A DNA stretch of 64,000 nucleotides from Bacteroides acidifaciens (GTDB lineage Bacteria; Bacteroidota; Bacteroidia; Bacteroidales; Bacteroidaceae). This document shows positions 36,745-47,203 of the stretch, in pieces. Both the position numbers and the translations under genes were made by a program. Where the stretch lies: NCBI RefSeq assembly GCF_903181435.1, contig NZ_CAEUHO010000004.1, forward strand, positions 1 through 64,000, read 5' to 3'. The notes below the pieces were generated by a model. It was not told where the DNA came from, made no database searches, and saw nothing but the letters and a program-made list of their open reading frames with translations. Numbering within the stretch: the stretch's first letter is position 1; every line of letters starts with the position of its first letter.

Positions 36745-38553
36745 TTAATAGTTCCATCCGGGATTCTGGGTTAATTTCGTATTTCCGTTCATCTCACCTC
36801 TCGGTATAGGATACCAATACATCCTCTCATCAAAAGTAGAGGTGCGTACATTTACATAGTTATAGTAGAATGAGCCGTCAGCCTGTCTGATAATCTCAAC
36901 GCCTTCCACAGGTTCATTCATTACGTCTTCCGCAATCTTCCAACGGCGGATATCCCAAAAACGATGTTCTTCAAATGCCAGTTCGATTCTTCGCTCATTA
37001 CGGATAATATCGCGCATTTCTTCCTGTGTGTAAGTGGCAGGCAGACCGTAGCGTTCATCATCGCCGGCTTCAATACCCGCTCTTTTGCGCAATTTAATGA
37101 TACAATCTTCAATATCAGTTTTGTTTGCATCCATATCCGCTTCATTCAATGCTTCCGCATAGTTCAGCAGGATTTCAGCATAACGGATAATCTGATAATG
37201 ATGATAGGCTCCATTAAAGCCGGAATTATCTGCTTTAGTCTCATTCAATCCCAAGAATTTTCTCAAATAATAACCGGTTTGGGTGGTTATCAGATTAGGA
37301 ACATTGGAACGGTCGAGTCCGCCATTAAACGTTTCTACCGCTCTCTTCAACCAGGTAGCGCCATTATAGAAAACTGTATATGTCAACCTCGGGTCTCTGT
37401 TCGCATAAGGGTTCTGATTGTTATATGCATATTTTCCGGTCGAGTCATCAATTCTTTTCCCGTCGAGCATCAGGAAAGCATCTACCAGATTCTGGCTCGG
37501 GCTAGTCAGCCCTTTGCACTTGTTTTTCTGATAACCGCACGGACTGTTGTCCGACTCCAGTGTAGTATTACCGGTGGCTTCTTTCATCATGATTGTTTCT
37601 TTGTTGGGAAATACATTGTTGTCTCCAAAGAGAGCCAATAATCCCGGCGTGGGATCCGTCTTATCTTCTTCTCCTTTTTGAGCAGTATAATGCAAATCAT
37701 ATACCCCCAGATTCATAACCGCCTTCGCGGCATCCGCCGCATCCTGCCATGTCACCAGTTCACTTGTCGGTGCACCTTCTTCTATCATCTTCTCTCTATA
37801 GAGGTCACTTGCCAGATAAAGTTTCAGACGGGAAACCAGTGCTTTCGCCACTCCTTTGTTGACGCGGCCCACGAGAGCTGTCTGTGTAGTGGACGGGATG
37901 GACATGGCATCAAACAAATCATTATAACAAGATGCCGGATTTTCTTCACTGATTTCAGCCAGAATATAGTTAGCGCATTCGACTAAGCTACTACGGGCAA
38001 TATTCCAGTCTTCATCATAATTGAACACTTTATCGCCCAATAAGGGTACGCCTCCCCATCTTTTCACTAATTCAAAATAAAAATAAGCTCTCAGCAATCT
38101 GGCTTCCGCTTTCATCGCTTTTATATCTTTCGCGGATAACTGTGAAGAAGTAGGATAACCTTCTATTTTTTCCAGAAAGAGATTTGCCCTACGGATACCA
38201 ATATAAAAATTCTTCCATGCCTCACCGTCGAGACTGGCAATATTCTCCGGTGACAAATTACCGTTACGATAGTTCTCCAAACTGCCGCTTCCTCCCTTAT
38301 CACGGGTAGGCACACCGTCATCTGTAGCCGCGTCGAGGTAAGAATTACTCAAACGGGTATGCAGACTGGGCAACGACAAATAAATGGCTTGATGCAGCTG
38401 CTTCATATAGAGCGCTGTCGAATCTTTCGGATTCACCACATTCGCTTCTTGATTCCATTCCAATGGTTCGGACTCGAATGTATTACATGCGCTCACTGCC
38501 AACAATCCTGTGACACATGCTACCTGAATCGTTTTATATATGAATCTTTTCAT
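36745..38553 (-). CDS. susD-like: SusD-like surface glycan-binding lipoprotein
   Basis: The 602-residue lipoprotein (CVTGLLAVSAC, Cys about residue 23) carries the SusD/RagB pattern: NFYIGIRRANLFLEKIE, KAEARLLRAYFYFELVKRWGGVPLL, IIRYAEILLNYAEALNEAD, NERRIELAFEEHRFWDIRRW and LTQNPGWNY at the C-terminus. It pairs with the SusC gene 11 bp upstream (38565-41441). It is clearly diverged from the other SusD in this locus, so the two pairs likely import different fragments of the same glycan. Confidence 0.94.
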   Translation of the reverse strand: MKRFIYKTIQVACVTGLLAVSACNTFESEPLEWNQEANVVNPKDSTALYMKQLHQAIYLSLPSLHTRLSNSYLDAATDDGVPTRDKGGSGSLENYRNGNLSPENIASLDGEAWKNFYIGIRRANLFLEKIEGYPTSSQLSAKDIKAMKAEARLLRAYFYFELVKRWGGVPLLGDKVFNYDEDWNIARSSLVECANYILAEISEENPASCYNDLFDAMSIPSTTQTALVGRVNKGVAKALVSRLKLYLASDLYREKMIEEGAPTSELVTWQDAADAAKAVMNLGVYDLHYTAQKGEEDKTDPTPGLLALFGDNNVFPNKETIMMKEATGNTTLESDNSPCGYQKNKCKGLTSPSQNLVDAFLMLDGKRIDDSTGKYAYNNQNPYANRDPRLTYTVFYNGATWLKRAVETFNGGLDRSNVPNLITTQTGYYLRKFLGLNETKADNSGFNGAYHHYQIIRYAEILLNYAEALNEADMDANKTDIEDCIIKLRKRAGIEAGDDERYGLPATYTQEEMRDIIRNERRIELAFEEHRFWDIRRWKIAEDVMNEPVEGVEIIRQADGSFYYNYVNVRTSTFDERMYWYPIPRGEMNGNTKLTQNPGWNY

Positions 38554-38564
38554 GTTTCTCTAAT

Positions 38565-41441
38565 TTAGAATTGAATGTTAATACCGAAATTATAAGCTTT
38601 TGAATTGGGAACATACGCTTTGGTTGTCCCATCTAAAAAGTTGAGTATTTCCGGGTCACGGTCTTTGATTCCGCTGATTGTGACAAGATTGTATCCATTG
38701 ACAAAGAACTTGACACCATCCAGATGAATGCGGGAAGTCCACACCTTTGGCAGCGTATAAGACAATTCGACATTCTTCAGACGCAGATAACTTGAATTCT
38801 GCAACCAGAAAGTAGAAGTCCTCTCGTTGTAGCTGTTGCTTCCGGCAGATACTCTGGGGTATCTTGCATTCGGGTTGTCTGGCGTCCAACGGTCGAGATG
38901 CTCTACCAATGCTTGCCCGTAGCCACTTTGAGCATTAAATGTAAACGGCATCATCTTGTTAGTAGTCTGCGAATTACCCAATCCCGACCATTGCATACTG
39001 AAGGCAAGCCCCTTCCATTCGGCAGCTAAATAAACTCCGTATTCAATCAACGGTGCATTGTTTCCGATAGCTTTGACATCTCTACCGTCAATCAAGTGGT
39101 CACCATTCAAGTCGCGGTATTTGATATCACCGGGTTGTGGTTTGTAACCTTCTACCATGGTAGTAGCTAAATAATCGTCCACTTCTCTCTGGCTTTGGAA
39201 AAGACCGTCTGCCACATAACCGAATACCTGACTGTACTTTTCGTCAACACGTTGCATATACGACTCCGGATAAGCATTTTCTCCATTAGCCAGCAATTTG
39301 CTTTTATAGAACAAAGCATTAGCATTGGCTACAAACGATACATCACCGAATCTCTTGTTATAAGTCATATCCAGTTCGACGCCGCTTCTTCTGTATTTAC
39401 CCAGATGTTCTTTAGGAATATCCAAACCAATCAAGTGATTGGCATCTTTGCCTACCGACTTCTGCAAAACATCGGAATAGGTATTATGGAAAAATTCTAC
39501 TGTCGCGCTTAAACTTCTATTGAAAGCCTGCAAATCAAGACCGACATTCCAACGGGTTATCTTTTCCCATTTGCTCAAATAAGGCATATTGGCTTCCAGC
39601 AGAGTGCGTTGTTCGGTCACTTTATCGCCCCAATATATCTTATTTTTATCTTCTGATTTGTAGTATTTCAGATAAGTGTAATAATAATCAGTCAATGTCG
39701 CACTGCTGCTTCTATAATAAGCTCCCGTTCCATCGTTACCATTCATTCCAAAAGTAGCTCGCAGCTTCATCATATTGATAGCAGGCATATTGAACCATTC
39801 CTCCTTATGTATATTCCAACCTGCGCCCACTGAGGGGAAAATCCCCCATTGTTCTCCCGGTTTAAGCGTATTGAGATTCATGCCGGCAAGGGCAAACTCC
39901 GCCATATAGCGTTTGTCATAGTCATATTCCGCCCGGAAACCTACCGAGTTTTTACGTAACGGAATGTTCTTTACGCTTGATGTATAATCATTGTATGTAT
40001 ACAATATCTTTGTCCGAAAATTATTCTTCTTGATGTTGAAATCATAACCAATGGCAAAATCCAAATATTGCATACGATTCAAGCGACTATATTCTGTCTT
40101 GTTTTCTTGGCTGCCTGCCGATGCCATCTGATTGTACACTTCTGTTGAATTAGGATCGGTGGGGTCTTTCCAATAAGACCAAACTTCCAGGTTTTTACTC
40201 CGATTTAAGGATTCACGATAAGAAGAATTGTAAGAATAAGTGGCACTTGCATACAATCCCTTTAAAGCGCCTTGAAAACGATGTTCGAGGGTAGCATCAA
40301 TGTTGAAATCTGTCTGCGGATAGAGATAATAACCGGACATTGTTGTCTGCCCATACAAATTGTTGCTTTGATGAATAGAGCTACCACCCAATGTCCCGTT
40401 AGGATTAAACACAGGATAAGCATTATTCGGCGTAGCATACATGTCTCTATAAATACTAGACATAATCATTTTCCCCGGTGTAGTCTCACGGTACATCTGG
40501 CCAAATACATTCACCTTGAAAAGTGTGTGGTCGGTAATATTGATGTCTGTATTCGTACGTAATGAGTACTTCTTCACACTCTCACGTGTATTATAACTAT
40601 TCAACGAATTATCCTGTTTCAGGAATCCGTCCTGATTGTACACATTCAAATCAATAAAGTATCTCGCTACTTTACCACCCCCCGACATATTCAGATTATA
40701 TTGCTGGATAGGAGCAGAGTTACGCAACAATTGATCCTGCCAATCCACATCGGGATGTGTATAAGGGCTTGCACCGGTGCGGTAAAGTTCCAAATCCGTT
40801 TGCGAATACATCGGAGACTTTCCGTCATTTAGCAACGCTTCGTTCAATAATCCGGCATATTGGTAAGCATTCAAAAACTCCGGGCGGAAGATCTGTTGAT
40901 TGAATGCGAGTTGTGCTGTAAATCCGATTTTCAAAGAAGTTCTTCCACCTCGTTTGGTTTTGATATACACTACTCCGTTCCCGCTCGACATCCCCAACAT
41001 AGATAATCCTAGTCCGTCTTTGATGACTGATACAGACTCAATCTGGCTCACCGGAATATTTGCGTCCGAGCGTGGCACGCCGTCTACCAATATAATCGGC
41101 GTATTTCCTCTCAAACGAAAGGAACGGTTTTCTGTAGGATATCCTTGTGATGTGCTGATATACAATCCCGGTAATATCCCATCTAACGTGGATTCCATGT
41201 TAAACACAGGACGATGTTGCAACCTGTCGCCCGATACTGTGGAGACAGCTTGAACCGATACTTCAGCGTCCTGACTTCCCATTAGCACATTCTTTGTCTC
41301 AGTACGTTGCTTCAAAGGAACGTCTTTTTTACTCTCTGCCTGTTCCTGTGCGACAACAAAGTTGGCAGCACACAACAAACAAAGTGCAAGCAGGCAATGC
41401 CTGTGTTTTGAAGTGTTTCCTTGTTTCAATAGTCTTTTCAT
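38565..41441 (-). CDS. susC-like: SusC-like transporter lacking the usual N-terminal domain
   Basis: The 958-residue TonB-dependent transporter has a signal peptide (about 1-31, ending VVAQ) and then goes straight to the plug (FNMESTLDGILPGLYIST, SFRLRGNTPIILVDGVPRS, VSVIKDGLGLSMLGMSSGNG) and barrel ending AYNFGINIQF. The carboxypeptidase-regulatory-like domain that normally lies between signal and plug in Bacteroides SusC proteins is not visible; a short Lys/Glu-rich linker (EQAESKKDVPLKQRTETKN) replaces it. This explains the shorter length compared with the 1049-residue partner. It lies 31 bp after the GH2 gene in the same operon. Confidence 0.92.
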   Translation of the reverse strand: MKRLLKQGNTSKHRHCLLALCLLCAANFVVAQEQAESKKDVPLKQRTETKNVLMGSQDAEVSVQAVSTVSGDRLQHRPVFNMESTLDGILPGLYISTSQGYPTENRSFRLRGNTPIILVDGVPRSDANIPVSQIESVSVIKDGLGLSMLGMSSGNGVVYIKTKRGGRTSLKIGFTAQLAFNQQIFRPEFLNAYQYAGLLNEALLNDGKSPMYSQTDLELYRTGASPYTHPDVDWQDQLLRNSAPIQQYNLNMSGGGKVARYFIDLNVYNQDGFLKQDNSLNSYNTRESVKKYSLRTNTDINITDHTLFKVNVFGQMYRETTPGKMIMSSIYRDMYATPNNAYPVFNPNGTLGGSSIHQSNNLYGQTTMSGYYLYPQTDFNIDATLEHRFQGALKGLYASATYSYNSSYRESLNRSKNLEVWSYWKDPTDPNSTEVYNQMASAGSQENKTEYSRLNRMQYLDFAIGYDFNIKKNNFRTKILYTYNDYTSSVKNIPLRKNSVGFRAEYDYDKRYMAEFALAGMNLNTLKPGEQWGIFPSVGAGWNIHKEEWFNMPAINMMKLRATFGMNGNDGTGAYYRSSSATLTDYYYTYLKYYKSEDKNKIYWGDKVTEQRTLLEANMPYLSKWEKITRWNVGLDLQAFNRSLSATVEFFHNTYSDVLQKSVGKDANHLIGLDIPKEHLGKYRRSGVELDMTYNKRFGDVSFVANANALFYKSKLLANGENAYPESYMQRVDEKYSQVFGYVADGLFQSQREVDDYLATTMVEGYKPQPGDIKYRDLNGDHLIDGRDVKAIGNNAPLIEYGVYLAAEWKGLAFSMQWSGLGNSQTTNKMMPFTFNAQSGYGQALVEHLDRWTPDNPNARYPRVSAGSNSYNERTSTFWLQNSSYLRLKNVELSYTLPKVWTSRIHLDGVKFFVNGYNLVTISGIKDRDPEILNFLDGTTKAYVPNSKAYNFGINIQF

Positions 41442-41472
41442 ATGTATTAATTATATTAAGAGTTTCAAAATA

Positions 41473-43581
41473 TTACCAACCAGCATGCTCTTTCCTGTTT
41501 TCACGCGAGTCAGCACTACGCTTCTTTTCACCAGTATAATTCCATTCAATTTCATCTGTGTATTCTTTTCCATGATGTGTTGCGACGGTCCTGATTACAT
41601 TCTTGCCTTCTTCCAATGTCACATTATCCAGTACGTAGTGCACATCGGTATAGCCATTGCGAATACCCGTCAACTCTTTACCGTTAAGATAGACTGTCGG
41701 AACACCGATATTGGAGTAAACTGTTACAGAAGTCTCTTTACGTTCGCGATTAGTGTTGCGACGTTGAGTCAGATATAATACAGGCTCTTTACTCCAATTG
41801 GCCTTGTACCAGTAATAAGAGTCTTTCTTGATTTTACGGTCGAAAGTCATCAAACCTTTCAAGTTACGGGCAGGAACACCGCCACGACTCCACATCGGTA
41901 CGCCAAAGTCGAACATATTCCAAAGGTAAGAGGCGATGATATAAGGATGCTTCGAGATTACGCTCCATTGGTATTCGTGCGTTTTCGTCTGGAAAGTTTC
42001 CGGATAAAAAGGTTTTCCCCAGTTGAGGGCATCGCCCAGATATTCCGTCTGATGTTCCAAATTGGCATCTGCGCCATATTCCGTCAGCATCAACTTCTGC
42101 CACGGATATTTCTCTTCCAAACCTTTCACCCAAGGTTCAATATCTTGTATCTTCTTCTCATACCAACCGAAGTAGCGGTTCATTCCCTGAATATCAGCAT
42201 TCTGGTTGACTGCATGTTCAGCATGACCGAAACCATTGACAGCTACCGTATAGCGGTCAGGGTCTTCTGTCTTAGCCAAGTCATGAAGTTTCTGTGTCAG
42301 TGAGGCTGTGTATTCGTGAGGTTGGTAAACTTCATTATGCAATCCCCAAACATAAATAGAAGGGTGATTGAAGCTCTGACGAATCAGCTCACGAAGCTGG
42401 GACTGTGCATTTTCAGATTCGTATCCCGTCACACGGTTTACAAAAGGTATCTCAGCCCAGATAACCAATCCCAAAGAATCACAACGGGAATAGAGATAGT
42501 CCGACTGCTGATAATGAGCAAAACGAACAGTAGTCGCACCAATATCCATAATCTGCCCCAGGTCGAAATCATGTTCCTTATTGGTAAGAGCGCTTCCCAG
42601 TCCCCACCAATCCTGATGACGGGTCACTCCATACATCGGATATTTCTCACCATTCAAATAAAAGCCTTTACCCGCAACTATCTCAAACTTACGGATGCCT
42701 AAGGGCTGGATAACTTCATCAATGACTTTGCCATCTGATATCAGATGTGAAACTACTTTATATAGATAAGGGTCTTTACGCCCCTGCCAAAGATGAGGCT
42801 TATTCAATTTGAATGTGGAAACATAAGCCTGCGTCCCCTGAGGAGTAAGTTCCAAAGGAAGACGATGAGAAGCAACTTTTTTACCTTCTTGAGTATAAAT
42901 AGTGTTCTCAAGCACTAGGCTGGCAGGAATAAGGCTACCATTATCCAACTTCACTTTTACGGTAATATCCGCAGAGCGTTTTGATACATTCTTCTGAGTA
43001 ATATATACTCCCGGAGACGCACAATCGGTAACTGTGATATTATTTTGCCCAGTAACAATGAGCCATACCGGACGATAAATACCGCCATACACTCCGAAAA
43101 GGTTATGGTTAACAGGTATTACATCCAGACGTGCCGTATTATCAGCCTTTACCATGATTTCATTTTCTGCACCCAACTTCAAGGCAGTGCCGATTTCAAA
43201 GGCAAAAGCGCTATATCCCCCTTTGTGTGTTCCGACGAGTTTGCCGTTCACATAAATCTCCGTGTTGGCGCCCACACCTTCAAACCGAAGAAAAACACGT
43301 TTCCCTTTCAACTCCTCACCAAAAAATTGTTTCTTTCTGTAATAGCCCACTCCTTCATAAAAAGAAGCAGCTTTTACCTGCATATCTTTGGCATTCCAAG
43401 TATGAGGAAGAGTGACGGTTTCCCATTTGCCATTCCATTGGGCGGCGACTTTCACAGGGTCTTCCGAAAAAGGACCGCGTTTGAACAACCAGCCTTCATT
43501 GAAAGAGGTCACTTCACGGGCAGTGAGAGAGAAGAACTGCCCGAGTAGTGCTAATAAAATGAATACAAATTTAAATTTCAT
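41473..43581 (-). CDS. GH2 family beta-glycosidase (likely beta-galactosidase)
   Basis: The 702-residue secreted enzyme (signal peptide to about residue 21, SLTAR) has the GH2 jelly-roll (GYYRKKQF, IYVNGKLVGTHKGGYSAF), Ig-like and TIM-barrel domains. The acid/base is Glu417 in VWGLHNEVYQPH and the nucleophile Glu501 in MLTEYGAD. A C-terminal DUF4982-like domain (VTVYSNIGVPTVYLNGKEL) follows. GH2 specificity (galactose, mannose or glucuronic acid) cannot be settled by eye; in a locus with a fucosidase and O-glycopeptidase a beta-galactosidase is the most likely. The C-terminal tail is basic and unusual (KKRSADSRENRKEHAGW). Confidence 0.88.
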   Translation of the reverse strand: MKFKFVFILLALLGQFFSLTAREVTSFNEGWLFKRGPFSEDPVKVAAQWNGKWETVTLPHTWNAKDMQVKAASFYEGVGYYRKKQFFGEELKGKRVFLRFEGVGANTEIYVNGKLVGTHKGGYSAFAFEIGTALKLGAENEIMVKADNTARLDVIPVNHNLFGVYGGIYRPVWLIVTGQNNITVTDCASPGVYITQKNVSKRSADITVKVKLDNGSLIPASLVLENTIYTQEGKKVASHRLPLELTPQGTQAYVSTFKLNKPHLWQGRKDPYLYKVVSHLISDGKVIDEVIQPLGIRKFEIVAGKGFYLNGEKYPMYGVTRHQDWWGLGSALTNKEHDFDLGQIMDIGATTVRFAHYQQSDYLYSRCDSLGLVIWAEIPFVNRVTGYESENAQSQLRELIRQSFNHPSIYVWGLHNEVYQPHEYTASLTQKLHDLAKTEDPDRYTVAVNGFGHAEHAVNQNADIQGMNRYFGWYEKKIQDIEPWVKGLEEKYPWQKLMLTEYGADANLEHQTEYLGDALNWGKPFYPETFQTKTHEYQWSVISKHPYIIASYLWNMFDFGVPMWSRGGVPARNLKGLMTFDRKIKKDSYYWYKANWSKEPVLYLTQRRNTNRERKETSVTVYSNIGVPTVYLNGKELTGIRNGYTDVHYVLDNVTLEEGKNVIRTVATHHGKEYTDEIEWNYTGEKKRSADSRENRKEHAGW

Positions 43582-43599
43582 ATTATAACCCTCTTTGAT

Positions 43600-45030
43600 T
43601 TATGTTAAAGCATCCCGGTAAACACCTTTTGTTCCTTTAGCAGCACGGACTTTAAGCTGGATGACATAAGGTTCACCCGGATTCTTCTTGGGGACGGATA
43701 CATTATATTCGTTACGCGCTGTTTCTACTACTTTTACGTCCTCACCGGAAGCAAGTAAAGTTGCCTTTTCAACCGAAATCCCTTTTGGAGTCTTTACAAT
43801 CAAGCGTTCGCTATAAGGTTGGTTGAATACTATCATATACACTTCGCCGTTTTTACCACGCGTGTAATAGCCCCAATCCTGTTTGTCGAATCCAGCATAA
43901 TCACAAGCATAGACAGATTTCCCGTAACGATTCATCCATTTGCCGATAGCAGTAACTAATGCTTTTTCTTCCGGGCGGAAATCCCCATCTGCCTGAGGGC
44001 CGAAGTTTACAACCATGTTGCCGCCCATAGAGACAGCATGAACAATGCGGTCAATCACCTCAATCGGAGTTTTTACATAACTCAACGACCAGTCTTTGTG
44101 GTAGCCCCATTGGTTTTCGGGAATAGTCATGCAGGCTTCCCAATCCCATTTTGTCACTTTAAGGTCTTTCACCGGGTCGGGCAGGCGACGTTCGTAGCCG
44201 GATTCATAGTCTCCCATCAAGCGCCCGTTGCTGTCGAAATGACGTTTCCCTTTGTCATCGGCACGAAGACGGCTGTTGATAGTGACTCCAGGAAGCATCT
44301 CTTTCAACATCCGCTCAGCATGGGCAGTCCACCAACCGTTCTTTTTGATACTCGCATCCCATGTACCGTCAAACCAGAAATCTTTTACTGTAGGGTAGCG
44401 GGTAGCCAGTTCTTTCAACTGATTGTCTGTAAACTCAAGAAAGCGACTGAAAGCAATGCTGTCCTCTTCAGATTTGATACTGTAACGATAGTCAGGGTGG
44501 CTCCAGTCCATCACGGAGAAATAAAAGTGCACGTCAATGCCTTCGTCATTGTAGGCTTTTACCATTTCTCCCAATACGTCTTTCTTATAAGGAGTATTAG
44601 CTACCGTATATTTAGTATATTTGCTCGGCCATAAGCAGAAACCTTCGTGATGTTTCGTCGTAATCTTCACGTACTTCACTCCCATATCTTTCGCCATCTT
44701 AGCCCATTTCTTCGCATCGAACTTAGTGGGATTCCACTGGTCCATCAGTTGCAACCATTCAGACGAAGGTACTTTTGCCCAGCTTTTGAGCCATTCGGCT
44801 GCGCCGCCATATACTTTGCCGTTCCATTCACCACCAGGTATGGCATACAGTCCCCAATGGATAAAAGCCCCCAAACGGTTATCGCGAAATTTCTGCATGG
44901 CAGGATCTTGTCGTTTACCTTCATTTGTAGCGCCATACTTTAAAGGAATTTCTTCTTTAGCCCCCTGAGCGAAGGTTACAGAACTAATAGTAGCTAATAG
45001 TAAAAGTAGTGTTATTAATTTGTTTCTCAT
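43600..45030 (-). CDS. GH29 alpha-L-fucosidase
   Basis: The 476-residue periplasmic or secreted enzyme (signal peptide ending TFAQ, about residue 22) shows GH29 signatures: GAFIHWGLYAIPGGEW, KITTKHHEGFCLWPS, the nucleophile Asp221 in FWFDGTWD, and ENQWGYHKDWS. A short C-terminal beta-sandwich completes it. It removes terminal alpha-linked fucose, a common cap on host mucin and other glycoprotein glycans. It lies between the M60 peptidase and GH2 genes with gaps of 42 and 18 bp, so all three are co-transcribed. Confidence 0.93.
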   Translation of the reverse strand: MRNKLITLLLLLATISSVTFAQGAKEEIPLKYGATNEGKRQDPAMQKFRDNRLGAFIHWGLYAIPGGEWNGKVYGGAAEWLKSWAKVPSSEWLQLMDQWNPTKFDAKKWAKMAKDMGVKYVKITTKHHEGFCLWPSKYTKYTVANTPYKKDVLGEMVKAYNDEGIDVHFYFSVMDWSHPDYRYSIKSEEDSIAFSRFLEFTDNQLKELATRYPTVKDFWFDGTWDASIKKNGWWTAHAERMLKEMLPGVTINSRLRADDKGKRHFDSNGRLMGDYESGYERRLPDPVKDLKVTKWDWEACMTIPENQWGYHKDWSLSYVKTPIEVIDRIVHAVSMGGNMVVNFGPQADGDFRPEEKALVTAIGKWMNRYGKSVYACDYAGFDKQDWGYYTRGKNGEVYMIVFNQPYSERLIVKTPKGISVEKATLLASGEDVKVVETARNEYNVSVPKKNPGEPYVIQLKVRAAKGTKGVYRDALT

Positions 45031-45072
45031 GTAACTAATTGTTTTATAATGAATAAAGTCAGAAGTATGTAG

Positions 45073-47049
45073 TTATTTAAAATCTTCCCAAGTTTCATCG
45101 GTAATTTCATGTACATTGGGAGCTGGCGTTTTATAACCGGCAGAATTAATTTCTTCTTTCAATGCATCTACTTGATTTTTAGTAATAATGAAAATCTTAC
45201 TTCCATAATCATCCAATGTAGTATTCACTACTGTCAGGAATCCCCATTTCTCAAAGAAATCAAGCATATTATAACCGGATATGCGACATACCTGACGCAC
45301 AAAGTCCAATTGATCCAAACCTGCATTTTTGCCCTCGTTACTCGGACTCGGGTTATTCCGGTAATATTCGTATAAGTCATGATAGAAGTCTTCTTGCTCC
45401 AAAGCATCTACAAAATAGAGTTTCAGTTGCCACAAAGGCACTAACTGAGTTTCACGAATTATATCCTTAATATTAGGAAGGCAGTGCGCCCGCCCACCTT
45501 CGATAATATATTTTGTGCTTACCTCATAGAGATTCATTTTTGTTTTATCAAATTCACCTGCATCAAATAACTTACCACCGTCTTCTGTATTCGGATTACC
45601 CACACTTGCGTCACCTTTGCCTTGCAATTTGCATGTTTCTCCAAATAAAGTCTGAACATATAAGGCCGTCAAGTTGTTAGTTACCTCAGTCATGCCTGCC
45701 CATTTTAATCCCGGACGCGTCTGATTGACGTGCCCTACTTCATGAGCCGTTCCCCAAAGACGTTTTGAGAACATGTCCGGATTACAGAAGATCTCCGCAT
45801 AAGATGTCCCTGCGCTATACACTGTACGATAATCTGTTGCATTCGGACTTTTTGCTGTGTAATCTAGGCAAAAATGCATTCGGTTATTAAACATCTTGTT
45901 ATATTTCACAAGTCCTAAAAACTCTTGTTCCAAATACACTAGCCTGTCACAATTTTCTATAGTTCTAAGAATCTCCGTTATATGTCCTTGATTACTCTGT
46001 ACATTGTTTCCCTTGAATTGTTCCACATTCCAAGTGATATGTGAATAATCACCCAAAACATCAATGTCCTGATAAGGAGCATTCATCAAAACCTCTACCC
46101 ACTTTTCTTGTGTCTTATGTTTCCGAATATCAAAATAACCATTCACTTTTCCGAAAACAAAGTGTGCTGATACAGTTTTGGCAGCTGCCGTTTTTTTCGC
46201 GTCCTCAGTCTCTAATAACAGAGGTATATTTTCTTCTACATTATTCAATAAATAAATCAGACCTCCAATAGGAGCGACTACCCTATTCAAACCTTCTTTC
46301 AATGCGATGGTCTGACTATTATTGTAACCTCCGTTCAGGTCTTGTATGATAATAGAGATTTGCGCTCCTTCATACATATTACTTAAATAGATATAGAGTA
46401 CCTCTCCCTTCTCTGCGTAAATACCAGTAGGATTATCACGCAAACTGTATTTTCCGGTTTTATTCTTGGCAGCCATGATAGAAGGATGCTGGTAAGGGCG
46501 ATAATCAGCTACACGATATTCAGTAGCATATCTGCCGGCTTTCAATTCACGCGCCAATTCACGCATTTTTTCATGAGGAATCTGTTCTATTTCTGCATCA
46601 GTAATACCCACTTTTAGTTCTGAGCAGGATTCATCCGTGAAATATTCACTAAAATCACTCTTCTGATTCACATACACTACACTTTTGTGATTTTCATCAT
46701 AAGCTAATGTAATAGCTGCCGAACGGGCAAAAGCGGATGGGGAAACAGATACAGCCAACGTGTTATTTTCTAATTTCACATCACACCACTGTCTGTTTTC
46801 TTCAGAAAGGATACATGCAACATGCGCTGTATTAACAGTTTCATTCCAACTCAACGGAATCTTTTTAGAACCTCCTGCTACATTAAACTCAATAGTGGCA
46901 GGTAAATCAGAAATCCAATCATTCGGAATCTCATTTGTTGTGCTATCGTCACTGCACCCTACGTTCAGAAATAAACATAAGAAAGATAGTAATAAACACC
47001 AAACGGCAATTGGTGCTCTTTTTTTTGTGCTCTTCATACTTTTGTTCAA
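45073..47049 (-). CDS. M60-like O-glycoprotein metallopeptidase with BACON domain
   Basis: The 658-residue lipoprotein (CLFLNVGC, lipidated Cys32) has a BACON domain at about 45-130 (ATIEFNVAGGSKKIPLSWN...VVYVNQ) and an M60/enhancin-like peptidase domain from about 170. The zinc site is HEVGH (His436, Glu437, His440) with the downstream Glu455 (GMTEVTNN), matching the HExxHx(8,28)E pattern of the family. Members of this family cut mucin-type O-glycosylated proteins next to the glycan, and BACON domains often accompany such enzymes. It is the first gene of the operon, 266 bp from the sensor gene. Confidence 0.9.
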   Translation of the reverse strand: MNKSMKSTKKRAPIAVWCLLLSFLCLFLNVGCSDDSTTNEIPNDWISDLPATIEFNVAGGSKKIPLSWNETVNTAHVACILSEENRQWCDVKLENNTLAVSVSPSAFARSAAITLAYDENHKSVVYVNQKSDFSEYFTDESCSELKVGITDAEIEQIPHEKMRELARELKAGRYATEYRVADYRPYQHPSIMAAKNKTGKYSLRDNPTGIYAEKGEVLYIYLSNMYEGAQISIIIQDLNGGYNNSQTIALKEGLNRVVAPIGGLIYLLNNVEENIPLLLETEDAKKTAAAKTVSAHFVFGKVNGYFDIRKHKTQEKWVEVLMNAPYQDIDVLGDYSHITWNVEQFKGNNVQSNQGHITEILRTIENCDRLVYLEQEFLGLVKYNKMFNNRMHFCLDYTAKSPNATDYRTVYSAGTSYAEIFCNPDMFSKRLWGTAHEVGHVNQTRPGLKWAGMTEVTNNLTALYVQTLFGETCKLQGKGDASVGNPNTEDGGKLFDAGEFDKTKMNLYEVSTKYIIEGGRAHCLPNIKDIIRETQLVPLWQLKLYFVDALEQEDFYHDLYEYYRNNPSPSNEGKNAGLDQLDFVRQVCRISGYNMLDFFEKWGFLTVVNTTLDDYGSKIFIITKNQVDALKEEINSAGYKTPAPNVHEITDETWEDFK

Positions 47050-47159
47050 TTAATTTTTTGATTTTACGTACTAAAACTAAATTAAAGTGCTGTAAAAGTA
47101 CGGGAGTTGAACAAAACCTATAAATACAAATATTACAAAAAGCAAGCGTATGAATCCAT

Positions 47160-47203
47160 ATGGAAAAAATGAGCATATTTTATGGAAGATTTGGGCACAT
47201 TTT
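47160..47203. promoter_or_regulatory. 22-bp tandem direct repeat, candidate HTCS operator
   Basis: Two adjacent 22-bp units starting ATGGAA (47160 and 47182) agree at 17 of 22 positions (shared core ATGGAA, TG, GCA, ATTTT). AraC-type DNA-binding domains, such as the one ending the sensor-regulator encoded next door, bind direct repeats. A second pair, ACACAGTTT at 47224-47232 and 47241-47249, is spaced 17 bp apart. The region is 111 bp upstream of the peptidase start. No clear TAnnTTTG box was found here. Confidence 0.55.
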
